A stretch of 64,000 bases of DNA from contig MSJI02000923.1 in the NCBI GenBank assembly GCA_001931905.2, positions 25,584 to 89,583 on the forward strand, written 5' to 3'. Under the pieces are notes generated by a model. It made no database searches, was not told the DNA's origin, and was given only the letters and a program-made list of their open reading frames with translations. Shown here piece by piece: positions 54,752 to 64,000 of this stretch. The position numbers and the translations under genes are program-made. Positions within the stretch are counted from its first letter, which is position 1; each line of letters starts with the position of its first letter. This DNA is from Cladosporium sp. IMV 00045. Lineage: Eukaryota > Ascomycota > Dothideomycetes > Cladosporiales > Cladosporiaceae.

Positions 54752-57045
54752 ATGGCGAGCAACGACATGGGTCAAGGAGTCTCTCAGCCACTTGATCTAC
54801 ACGATCCATCAACACCGAACAGCCTCCCCAGCGATTTGGGCCCTGCCACGGAACATCCAATCGACATCCCAGACATGAACACCATATCTCCGGATGCTCT
54901 CCCTGAAGCCATCGATGCCTCTACGGTCGTGTCATCAACTCCCAACGACGAAGCGCTGAACACTTCGGACGAGGTAGTACAACCTTCTGACACATCCGAA
55001 GAGAACCAACTTCATTGGGATCTCCGACCCTCTCGAGGGCCCAAGAGAAGTACAGCAATTGCATGGTATGACCACGATGAAACCGGTGATTTCGACCCCC
55101 GAGAGGAGGCGAAGAGGCTCAGACCTCCGAAAAAGAAGACCAAGACATCATCTCGAGAGAAATGCGACGAAAATGGCCAGGATATTGCAGATTTCGATAT
55201 GGACCTTGAGCCGAAGGCCCCTCCGAGTCTGGCCGTACGCTTGGACTTCAAGAGCTCGTCTGGGAAGGCTGCCTTCGGTCAACTGTGCGCTGATCTACAG
55301 GCTCAAGTGAAGCTGACATGTGATGACTTCGCTGAAGGTTATCAGCTACGCAAGCGAAAGGGCCCGGCTGAAGACGGACCCTTGGAAGCCCCTGGAACTG
55401 GAGTGACTACTCTGAACAACTCGGCTTTCCGTTTACCAGATGATCTCTCGAATCACCCAGCGGCGAGAGGCTGCTACACCTGCTTAGCGATGGGCGGTAT
55501 CTGCTCACTGCTTGAGAACGAGCACAAGTACCCATGTGATGAATGCGAAGAGCATGGAGATGACTGCCAGATGGTCACAGTAAGTTCCTAGCTGTTGCAT
55601 ATAACCGCCTTCAAGTTCTGACTTTTACTACAGGAACCGAAACTGAAGATGGCTTGCGAGCATTGTCGATATTTCAGCAAAAAGCAGAAATGGCGTATAT
55701 GCTCCTTCGATTACGAGCGAGACGCATTCAAGCACCGCGGACCATGCGCGCAATGTCTTGAAGATGGCCACCAGCCTTGCATCGCGGCTCCTCGTCTAGA
55801 CCAGATACGTACGAGAGTGCGTATCGGATGGGATGGCGAGAAATGGGCGCCATATACGAACCAGCCGATCTCGGCACCAAAGTCCTCTCACAGCATTACC
55901 TGTCGAGTGTGCTTAGAGGCCCGCCGTGTGTGCTCATTTGTGTCTGGGAGTTCTCAGGATTCTGAGAATACATGCACCGCATGCGATATGTCAGGCACGG
56001 CTTGCGAGCCACTTGGTACGCTGAGAGCTGCGCAGAACCGGCCACAGAGCAGGCCGCAGATTTCTGCTGAAGATTTTGACGAAGACATCGACGACACGGA
56101 TATGATCGAAGGACTAGACTCTAAGCTAAGCGACGGCCTCGACGAACTATTCTTGACGAAGCCCACAGTTTCCACTGCGAAAGAGGCGATGCCCTCGTCA
56201 AGCAAGGAAAAAGCTCCACAAGGACGATGACATCATGCCATATCACCCTTCCTGAACCATCAAAACCCAACCCTCGCACTGAGAAGCTAGACGTGCCCAA
56301 CCAACACCACAGAAGACCTCATCCTCATCTCAAGCAAACCAAGACAAGCAACAAAAAAGGCGGCAGCTTCGACCGCCCCATCTCCATCTCCCCCGACCCG
56401 CCCTCAAACCACGAGCGCATCACCAAGACCGTCCGCACCCGATTCTGCCACCCGATCAAGTTCCACAAAGAACCTCCCCCCGCCCCGGAACGCACACTAT
56501 TCTGCAGCTTTTGCCACTCAAACACATACAGCATGCTCGGCCTGGAAGAGCGAGAAGTGGAAATCATCGAGCAGCATAACGGAGCTCAATGGCAGGAAAT
56601 CAGCGGCGGGCACAGAAGCGAAGGGGTGAGACGTACGGAGCTCTGCTATGACTGCACGAAAGCCAGAGTGGATATTGCGCTTTGCGTTGACCATGATCTG
56701 AGGCGGATTGCGAGCAAGAGGGCCAACACGGATTGGAAGACGGCGCTGGCGAGATTGATCGATGGCGAGTCGATTGGGGAGGAAAGGTGGTGTAGTGTTT
56801 GCTGCAATCTGACGGCGTGGGAGTGTCAGACGAAGCAGGTGTATGAGCAGACGACGGAGGGAGAAGGATGCGGTCTCGCGCTGTGCGAGCATTGTGCTAG
56901 GGAACTTGCTCAGCACGGCGGTATTTTCGATAGGATGCTGCAGGGTCTGGTGCATGAGGCGAGTGAAGAGCGACCGGTTGGCTTGCGAGCGGACTGTGAG
57001 CTGTTGAAGTGGGATGGACTGCTCAGGAAATACATGCTGCCGTAG
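54752..57045 (+). CDS. Cysteine-cluster protein of unknown function; frame break or overlapping ORFs at 56.2 kb
   Basis: Exon 1 is 54752-55578, the intron 55579-55634 (GTAAGT to TACAG), and exon 2 runs in frame to a TGA at 56228-56230, total about 474 residues. A second ORF, 56227-57045 (272 codons), overlaps it as ATGA. The first part has an acidic N-terminus, a KKKTK basic patch and three cysteine clusters of similar form: CYTCLAMGGIC with CDECEEHGDDC; CEHCRYFSKKQKWRIC with CAQCLEDGHQPC; CRVCLEARRVC with CTACDMSGTAC. The second ORF adds FCSFCHSNTYSM, CYDCTKARVDIALC, CSVCCNLTAWEC and CEHCARELAQH. The shared style suggests one protein of about 750 residues broken by one lost A in GGAAAAAGC near 56206-56211. 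Zinc binding is likely; DNA or protein binding is guesswork. Confidence 0.7.
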
Positions 57046-57348
57046 ATTCTGGCGATATGACTGGGGAATGATACACCGAGAGATGCAGAGCTAGACATGT
57101 CTGGAGACGACTGCATGTAGACTTGAGTGCACTTAATGATTGCGATTAATACAAATCTTTGACTGCCTTCTTAGCCCAAAATAAACCCATTGAAAAGACC
57201 TGTCGCTGTGGACTTGCCTCCGGCGACACCTGTCGGGTCGCCATTTGTTCCTGCGCCTGATCCATGCCAAAACCCCGATAAGCCAACAGAAACGCCATTT
57301 ACTCACTTACAATGCCCTGTGGGAATATCAACCGCATGTTCAGGCGGC
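57046..57348. other. Intergenic between convergent genes
   Basis: About 300 bp expected to contain two 3' UTRs. Nothing else is seen. Confidence 0.4.
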
Positions 57349-58903
57349 TCACTTGGCGCTGTCGACGTAATTCTGGCCCATGTACTCGTACTCGACGGAG
57401 AGATAGCGCTCGATGCGCTTGGCAAGCCACTGAGTCATCTTCGACAGCTCCTCGCGCAGGCGGCTGACGGCTTGGGCGTCCATGTTCGTGTGCGCTACCA
57501 GATCAGACATAGAGACTGCGACGGGTGTTAGAGGAATTTGGCAAGCTTTATACATCTTGGGAAGAGAGAAATACCGAAAAGTCTGAGCAAGTGCTCGGGG
57601 CCGTAGATGTCGCACAAGGTCTTGCCTGCGTGCTCGCCGTGGCCCTTCTCAAGCTGCTTGTGCCAGCCGAAGAAGTGATTGCGCTCAAACCTATAGAGCA
57701 GGATGCGTCCCAGGGCTTTGTTGAAGTACTCCTTGATTCCGGCAATGACTTCCTCAAGAATGTCTGCATCTGCGGAGCCGGGGCGGCGGTTTTTCATCTC
57801 TGCTTCTTCGTACTCGTTGAGGAATTGGGTGACGGAGATGGGAGCAGGGGTGGGCGGGACTTTGTTTTCCTTAGTGACCTTTTCCCAGTCGTCGACCAGA
57901 ATAGATTTGAGGGCATCCGGAATGAAGATCTTGACAGCTGGTCTGCGCATGAAGTCCTCCTCCTGTGTTTTCGGTCAGCTTTGGGAGACTTTTGACGCAA
58001 TTAACGGTATTTTGGCGTATTTTCGCTCCATGTGCACCGCAGTGCAAACAACCAGCATAGTTAGGCAACCCAGAAGAACGAAACAAGCGCTCCAATGCAG
58101 GAATGAGGTGCCGAAGCGACTCCAAAGCGATGACCGACGTTGAACAACGCGTTCGAAATAGCAAAATTGCGCAAATAAGAAAACCCGGAGAAAAGAAGAA
58201 ATCCGAAGACCTACCTTATCAATCCCCTCAATCTCCCTCGCCCTCTTCGTCCCCCTAGGCGGCGGAGGCGGCGCGACCGAACTCCTGTCCTCGCTGCCCC
58301 TCGCCGAAGAGCCCGGGGCATCAGAGCCCAAACCGCGCTTCTTGGTGGAGGTGAGCGAGGGCTTGCCGGAAGCCGCACGGCGCTGCGCGTCCATGTCCTT
58401 CCTCAGGTTGGCCGCGAGCTCCTTGTTCTCGTCGGTGAGCTTGCGGATGCGCTCTTGCGAGACCCAGTCGTCCCAGCTGCGCGAACGTGTTAGCTTGTGG
58501 AGTTGCGGGTTTGCCTTTTCGAATGCCATTTCGATTCCACCGAATCGCCACATCGAGCGCACGCGATACTCAGAACATCACCGTAAGCTGCCAATACGCG
58601 TGACCTCGCCATCCTCACCGCTGCATCTCAGCGCCCGCGCCAATATCCATCACCGACCAGCACCCGGCCAGCCGTCGCGGAAAGCAAAAGAAAACCATCA
58701 AAGAAGAATAAAAGAAGATGACGGGATACATACGTGTTCTTCCACCCCTTGTAGTGGATCTTATAAACAAACCCATCACCCTTGTCGTTAGGATCCTTCT
58801 GCTTGACCTCGAGCACTTTGGCCTCGTACAGCAGTTCGAGGTGGAAGCAGAGCACTTTCTCGTCCTTGGAGTATTCCGGGGCGCTTGATTTTGAGGGCGC
58901 CAT
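57349..58903 (-). CDS. EAF3: Chromatin reader Eaf3/MRG15
   Basis: Four exons: 58734-58903, 58215-58476, 57575-57962 and 57349-57515, with donors GTATGT, GTAGGT and GTATTT; phases agree and give 328 residues. Residues 10-75 are the chromo-barrel (KVLCFHLELLYEAKVLEVKQ, then YKIHYKGWKNTWDDWV with its aromatic cage), which reads H3K36 methylation. A basic, Ser/Pro-rich linker (PPPPPRGTKRAREIEG) carries a likely nuclear signal. The MRG domain fills residues 145-328 (VKIFIPDALKSILVDDWE, ILLYRFERNHFF, HLLRLFVSMSDLVAHTNMD). Eaf3 is a shared subunit of the NuA4 acetyltransferase and the Rpd3S deacetylase in yeast. The GTATTT donor of intron 3 is weak, but the acceptor with branch CTCTAACACC and the protein continuity support it. 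Confidence 0.95.
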
Positions 58904-59674
58904 GGTTCTTGTGATTCTTTCTCTGATGGCTAATTCCAAGTTCCGCTGATGGTGCCTAGATGGAGTTTCCGCGATGGTGTCCAGAATTTCCAAGATTGTG
59001 AGGTTGAGTTTTTTGCCCTGTGTGATGGTCGTTGGTCGTGGCGGAAGTGTCTCCCCCAAAACGCGCGCAAACGCGAGACTTTGAAATTCCGCTCTGGCCA
59101 CCGCGCCGCGCTTCCTCTCTCTGTCTGTCTTTCTTCCCTCACAGGACCTGAGGGATGCTGCCGCGGTTTGTGTGTGTGGTTGCGTTGATTGCGACGGCGA
59201 ATTTGTTCAGATCTCAAAGGAGAAGAGTTCAAAGGAAATTCATTGCATACGTGAATGTAGCATACACTTTTTACTAGGAGCTAGCCATGGTCTCGCTTGC
59301 CCTTTCTATTGAGCTTGTTTGTGCACTCCCACTTGATCTACCTGAACATGTGATTGCTCCATACATGGTACTGTTACACCATGTTGGTCTCACTCACCGT
59401 AACTGCGGTGTAATCTACGGAACGAGAAGCGTCACGGAATGGAAGGGCGATTGATGAATGACGAATTGCACAAGACACTTACTTGCCTTCGGTCCTTTGC
59501 AGACATGGACATCACACACATATTGCAGTCACCAGAAAGATACTCGGGGCTCAACTCACCTAAATGCGCATCTGCCGATGGAGGAGTTCTAGAAACATAG
59601 AATGAATATCAAATCAATCTCATTAGAATCTACAAGTGAGTGAGCACTAACCTTGATGTGATACATCCAACCTC
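58904..59674. other. Intergenic, EAF3 promoter and SNU66 3' region
   Basis: These 771 bp hold no supportable gene on either strand. Confidence 0.4.
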
Positions 59675-61714
59675 TCACTGCAAGCGCACACCCGCCGTCT
59701 TCTGGCGCTTGCCCTCCCTGCCCTGCACGTCCATCATACCGCCCTCATCGCCGACATTCAGCACGCCCTTTGACATATTCTTCTTCTCGTCCTCGATCTT
59801 CTTAAGGCGCTTCTCCGTCTTCTGCTTACCACTTCCCTTGCCGTGGAACATGTGGGACAAGTGCTTGAAAGCCTCCTTCTGGTTCATGCTGCGGCCGAAC
59901 TCGTCGTGGTACTGCAGCTTGACGTCGGGTCGGTAGTCGCGGTTGAACATCTCGGCCTGCAGCTTGCTGAGGTACTGCTCGCGCTGCTCGTTCTGCTGGC
60001 GCGCGAAGGCGTCGCGGTCCTTGTTGGACATCTTCTCCCAGCGGCCGGTGCGGCGCTCTGCCTCGCGCTGTTCGCGAGCGCGCTGGTCGAATTCCTCGAT
60101 GAGATTTTGCTTCTCCGCGAGGAATTTGTTGCGCTTGCGTTCTTTCTCCGCGAGTTGGCCGCCTGCGCCGTCGGAGACGAGGCCGCGTTTTCGTAGGAGA
60201 TTGAGGGATGCGGCCATGCCTTGGCCGGCCATGTTGTCTTCTTCATCCAGACCGGTGGTTGTGACTTCTTCAGCGGGCGTGCTGATTTCTCTGCTCGCGC
60301 TAGCCCTCGCTCTCGCGGCGTCCTCATCGATCTCAGCGTAAGACTGCCCAGCCATCTCGGCATCGCCATCCTCGTCGTCTTCAGCGGCTGCATTTGGCCC
60401 GGCAGAGCGCTGTCGCATTCTCCGCTCCTGATCAGACTCGTCCTCGCGCTCTTCGGGTTTCTTGAGGTTCGCAACGAATTCAGTGGTCTCGTCGATCGTC
60501 ATCCCGCCCTCCTCTGGCTCCTCCTCGTCAACGGGCATTTCCTCCCGCATCTGCCTCGCGAGCTCCGCGCCGTCCATCTTCTTGCGCTTTTTCAGCGCTT
60601 GTCGTCTTTGCTCTGCTAGCTTGGCTTGTAAATCCTCATCGTCTTCCAGATCGTATGTTCTCTTCTTTCCAGCCGTCGCGCCGTTTCCTTGATCTCCATC
60701 CAGCTCCATGGCGTTGCTGTCGGCTTGGGGCGCAGGGATGTGGTCGTTTGAGGGTATTATGTCATCGTCATCAGCAGCTTTTTGGCGAGTCTTCTTCTCC
60801 TTCTTGCTCTTCTTGGGCTTCTTGACCTTGACCGTAGCCGGATCGACGTAATCCGACACAGGAGTCTCGTCCTCAAAGATATCCAAATTAATCTTGATCC
60901 CCTTCCCCTTGCCATCACCACTCGCATCAACCTCCCTGCGCTTCCTCTCAACCGTACTCCCCTTCCCATCAAGCGTGAACCTCTTCGCCTGCTTCCCGTC
61001 AATCTCCTCATCATACTTCGACAACACGCCCTTCGCCTCCCCCTGCTCCGTAGGATCATAATCAGGCCTCTTCTTCTTCAACCGCAACTTCTCCTCTAAT
61101 TTCTCCCTCGCATTGATCTCCGCATTCTCCAATTCATCCTCCCCACTCTCATCCCCAATCTCCGCATCCTTCAGCGTCAGCACCTGCTCGCCCGCGAGCT
61201 CGTCAAACCGCTCCGCCTCATGCGCCACTTTGACACCCGCCAGATCCTTCGAAGTGTACTGCTCCGCGGCCTGCATTTCCCGCTCCCGCTCCGCCAACTC
61301 CGCTTCCATCTTGCGCGCCTTCTCGATTTTCCGCTGCCGCTTCTTCTGCTGCATCAGCCACGCGCGCGTGTCCAGCTCCTCCCCCTCATCCTCGTCGCCC
61401 AAACCTTTACCCTCCAATTTCGCAAAGCGCGCGCCCGCATCGCGCGCCTTTTTCGCGGCTTCTTTGCGCTTCTCGCGCTCGAGTTTGTCTTGCCGCTCCG
61501 CTTCGAGTTTCTTCCAGTTGTCGCCTGCGGCCGCTTGGCGTTTGTCTAGCGTGCTGATGTTGTCTTCTTCTTCTTCTTCTTCTGAGGCGGAGCTGGCGTC
61601 GTCTTTCTGTTTGAATTCTGGTCCGCCGCTGGAGGCGCCGCTCGGCATGGGGAGGGGCGCCATGCCGAGCGAGGCGCGCACCTTGTTCATCTGCTCGATT
61701 GAGGCTGCGTCCAT
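59675..61714 (-). CDS. SNU66: U4/U6.U5 tri-snRNP protein Snu66/SART1
   Basis: A single exon of 679 codons from MDAASIEQMNKVRASLGMAP. It is highly charged throughout: a poly-Glu run (residues about 44-50, encoded by TTC repeats on the plus strand), long Lys/Arg/Glu helices, and KKPKKSKKEKK in the middle. Diagnostic SART-1 features are the N-terminal KVRASLGMAPLP segment, LDTRAWLMQQKKRQRKIEKARK, and the conserved C-terminal block PDVKLQYHDEFGRSMNQKEAFKHLSHMFHG, ending with KRLKKIEDEKKNMSKGVL. Snu66 helps hold the tri-snRNP together before spliceosome activation and contacts Hub1 through HIND motifs in the N-terminal part of family members. The coding frame is intact. It lies between EAF3 and RPL3 on the same strand. 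Confidence 0.93.
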   Translation of the reverse strand: MDAASIEQMNKVRASLGMAPLPMPSGASSGGPEFKQKDDASSASEEEEEEDNISTLDKRQAAAGDNWKKLEAERQDKLEREKRKEAAKKARDAGARFAKLEGKGLGDEDEGEELDTRAWLMQQKKRQRKIEKARKMEAELAEREREMQAAEQYTSKDLAGVKVAHEAERFDELAGEQVLTLKDAEIGDESGEDELENAEINAREKLEEKLRLKKKRPDYDPTEQGEAKGVLSKYDEEIDGKQAKRFTLDGKGSTVERKRREVDASGDGKGKGIKINLDIFEDETPVSDYVDPATVKVKKPKKSKKEKKTRQKAADDDDIIPSNDHIPAPQADSNAMELDGDQGNGATAGKKRTYDLEDDEDLQAKLAEQRRQALKKRKKMDGAELARQMREEMPVDEEEPEEGGMTIDETTEFVANLKKPEEREDESDQERRMRQRSAGPNAAAEDDEDGDAEMAGQSYAEIDEDAARARASASREISTPAEEVTTTGLDEEDNMAGQGMAASLNLLRKRGLVSDGAGGQLAEKERKRNKFLAEKQNLIEEFDQRAREQREAERRTGRWEKMSNKDRDAFARQQNEQREQYLSKLQAEMFNRDYRPDVKLQYHDEFGRSMNQKEAFKHLSHMFHGKGSGKQKTEKRLKKIEDEKKNMSKGVLNVGDEGGMMDVQGREGKRQKTAGVRLQ

Positions 61715-62436
61715 GATGGGCGAGCTGTGCGTGTGGTGTGTGTGAAGTGAGTGTTTGTGTTTGAGAGAGAAGAGAATGATGTCAAGGCACAGCTTGTTGC
61801 GGAAAGTTGAAGGCGCCCCCGCGAGTCAGGTTGTCAGGCTCTCTGGCTGGATGAACTTCGACAAATGGACCGCGGTTATCAGGCCGAGACTCGCACTGTT
61901 TTCAGTGATTCTGACGAGAGTATGTGATTCCTCATTTAGTAGCGTCCTCCTCTGAAGTATTATTAAAGATTGTTTTCCCCTACAACCAGAGCTTGACGGT
62001 GGCGCTCAACATACGTTGATCATTAGAATAATCCACGGATGCAAAATGCAAATGCCTTTTTTACTCGTAGATGTCGATGGAAATTATCGCCCTTGCATGA
62101 TGAAGACTAGATCGTACGCACGATTGGTACGAAGCCGGTAACAAAGGACTGAAAGACGATGATCGAGATCGTAAACAACGGGGCGATACCAGAGTGACAT
62201 GGACATGCAAAAGCATTGCGCAACACACATTAGTACAAGTAGACAACACCACATGGAGTGACGCAAGGAAGACAAGTGCAAAGGGTATCATTATAACATA
62301 TTCAAGGGTTAACATTGGTATTCTTTTTGTGGGTTCTACCTGCCTCGAAAAAGCAACAGGCCTTTTGCTTTCCCCCGAACATGTAAAAACGCCATGTAAC
62401 AAGCTCTTCCAAGCGATCCGTGAGAGAAGGAGTCGC
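61715..62436. other. Intergenic, SNU66 promoter and RPL3 3' UTR
   Basis: No gene is supported in these 722 bp. The 62040-62436 part is probably RPL3 3' UTR. Confidence 0.4.
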
Positions 62437-63872
62437 TTAAGCGGCGACCTCGAGGTCCTTCTTGAGGGTACCCTCGATGGACTTCTTCTCGGCGGGGGTC
62501 TGGTAGGCACCGTGACCGAACTTGGAAGAGGTGTCGATCCACTTGAGCTCGACCTTCTCGAGGGCGCGGCGGGAAGTGTGGACGAACATGGACTTGCGGA
62601 GGGTCATGACACGCTTCTTGACACCAGGGACGGAACCCTTGAGCAGGACGAAGTCGTTCTTGACCTCACCGTAGCGGACAAAGCCACCCATACTGAGAGA
62701 GATGTTAGTAGTCTGATGTTGTGATCGCAAGAGAATGAGAATACATACGGCGTGATGCGCTTCTTGCTGACATCGAAGTCAGTGGAGGCGGAGCCCTCGT
62801 CGTCACCCTTGCCGATGCGGTAGATCTTGTGGTTGACGGAGGTACGGTGGTGGTAACCGTCCTGACCGGCACGGGCAACGGTCCACTGGACGTGGTTAGG
62901 GTGCCAGGCACCGATACAGGCGACCTTGCGGAGACCCTTGTGAGTCTTGCGAGGAAGCTTCTTGGTGCCCCAACGGGAGGTGACACCAGAGAAACCGTGA
63001 CCCTTGGTGATGGCGATGCAGTCGATCATCTCGTTCTGCTCGAAGATGGAGGAGATCTCGATGGGCTTCTCGAAGAGACCCTGGCCGAACTCGACCTTGT
63101 CGGCGACGGAGCCACCGTTGATCTGGACCTCCATAAGGTGGGCCTTCTTCTGGCGGATGGGGGTCTTGCCCATCTGGGTGTGGGCGAGGACGCGGACGAC
63201 GGTGCAGTACTTCTTCATGCGCTCGATCTCGCGGGTGATGTTCTTGCCGCCCTCCTCGGAGTGCTTCTTGGCGTACTTGGTGAAGGCCTTCTTCTTGCTC
63301 TTGTACCAGTTCTTGTAGAAGCGGCGCTTGACCTCGTCGGACAAGTGCTCAGCCCACACAGTGGTCAACGAGCGCAGGCCACGGGGAGTCTCGATGTAGC
63401 CGACCAAGCCAACTGCGATCATCTGTGAAAATGTACGGATCAGCGCATGCCATGTATGGTATTGGCGCCAAGTCTCGTACCGGAGGAGTTTCGATGACCG
63501 TTGCGGCCTCGACGATCTCCTTCTTGTGCAGCTTCGCGCCGGGGCGGTCAAGGTCGCGGACGATGGTGGTCATGCCGGCCTTGTAGCCCATCATGGCGGT
63601 AAGGTGAACGGGCTTCTTGGAGTCATCCTTGGGGAAGCTGTATGAGCGAGTGGTCAGCGCCTGTGTCTTGCTTGCATTGTATCCTCATCGCCATCGCCTG
63701 TATCCTCCACTCGCCGCCTCCATCCTCACATCGCCATCGCCGCCCATCGGGAATTCTCGAGGGTTGTGCTGTGATCGTACCTCTTCACCTTTCCGCGGTG
63801 ACGGGTGCAACGCTTCCTGGGAAGGAAAGCGAGCGAACCGTGGCGGGGCGCCTCGAACTTCCTGTGCGACAT
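62437..63872 (-). CDS. RPL3: Cytosolic 60S ribosomal protein uL3
   Basis: Four exons: 63781-63872, 63481-63637, 62749-63422 and 62437-62692, donors GTACGA, GTACGA and GTATGT with CAG acceptors; phases agree and give 392 residues, the normal length. The start [21 protein letters not shown] is the universal eukaryotic uL3 N-terminus. Also visible are [40 protein letters not shown], the W-finger region [20 protein letters not shown] and the C-terminus [15 protein letters not shown]. uL3 reaches the peptidyl-transferase centre. The third-position C bias is strong, as expected for a highly expressed gene. The first intron (63638-63780, 143 nt) is the longest in the window, but I could not establish a snoRNA in it. 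Confidence 0.97.
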
Positions 63873-64000
63873 CTCTGCTGCGGGTTAGTAGAGAATTGAA
63901 GGATGTCGTGAAGTCGTGAGAGTCGTGGGCTCTCTTCAGTGTTCGAGAAAGACCTTGCGAAGTTTGCCGCTCCACGCTAGAGTTGTGTGCGAGATCCACT
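63873..64000 (-). promoter_or_regulatory. RPL3 5' leader and start of promoter
   Basis: The 128 bp upstream of the RPL3 start reach the window edge. I see no named motif; the promoter is probably incomplete. Confidence 0.4.

Noticed and set aside
62829..63428. 199-codon plus-strand open frame opposite RPL3
   Set aside because: Antisense shadow of strongly C-biased RPL3 codons; low-complexity Leu/Gly/Asp translation.
63638..63780. Possible snoRNA in the long first intron of RPL3
   Set aside because: A CGATGAG string and a CTGA occur on the minus strand, but spacing and terminal pairing do not make a convincing C/D-box RNA.

Overview
This window is nuclear DNA of a filamentous ascomycete (Pezizomycotina; a dothideomycete is my inference, not shown). 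The evidence is dense genes on both strands and short introns of about 50-90 nt with GTRNGT donors, CTRAC-like branch points and YAG acceptors. Proteins are recognisably fungal: a group II G-alpha, Vps23, Sec6, Eaf3, Snu66 and a fungal-type proteasome alpha-2 with an extra loop. Exon coordinates below were read by eye from splice motifs, reading phase and protein continuity.

Layout. 0-9 kb: truncated SDH4 and MAS1 diverge from one short promoter. They are followed by a predicted mitochondrial protein of unknown function whose UGA stop sits in the readthrough context UGA-CUA-G and is followed in frame by a second 329-codon ORF. A HAD-like hydrolase and a small unknown protein come next. 9-21 kb: two SET-domain genes lie either side of a group II G-alpha gene that has about 3.5 kb of apparently non-coding DNA upstream, then VPS23. 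21-25 kb: a putative amidoligase, then a diverged repeat region broken by a 20-N assembly gap where the 3' end of the ATP synthase OSCP gene appears twice, then intact OSCP. 25-33 kb: SEC6, mitochondrial uL30m, a TMEM115-like membrane protein and a LisH-WD40 protein. 33-57 kb: a Baeyer-Villiger-type FAD monooxygenase, a giant unknown protein, proteasome alpha-2, several unknown or lineage-type proteins, a divergent Hsp70-like ATPase, a histidine phosphatase ending in a perfect PCNA-binding motif, and a cysteine-cluster protein. 57-64 kb: EAF3, SNU66/SART1 and RPL3.

Most genes are unrelated housekeeping functions (mitochondria, secretion, chromatin, splicing, translation, proteolysis), so there is no evident biosynthetic cluster or mobile element. 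Two themes stand out. The first is the possible readthrough fusion at 5.4 kb. The second is a set of single-base frame breaks at about 34.2, 36.5, 36.9, 42.4, 49.0 and 56.2 kb. All lie in non-core genes, while the core genes I traced are intact. They may be assembly indels or real gene decay, and reads would decide.
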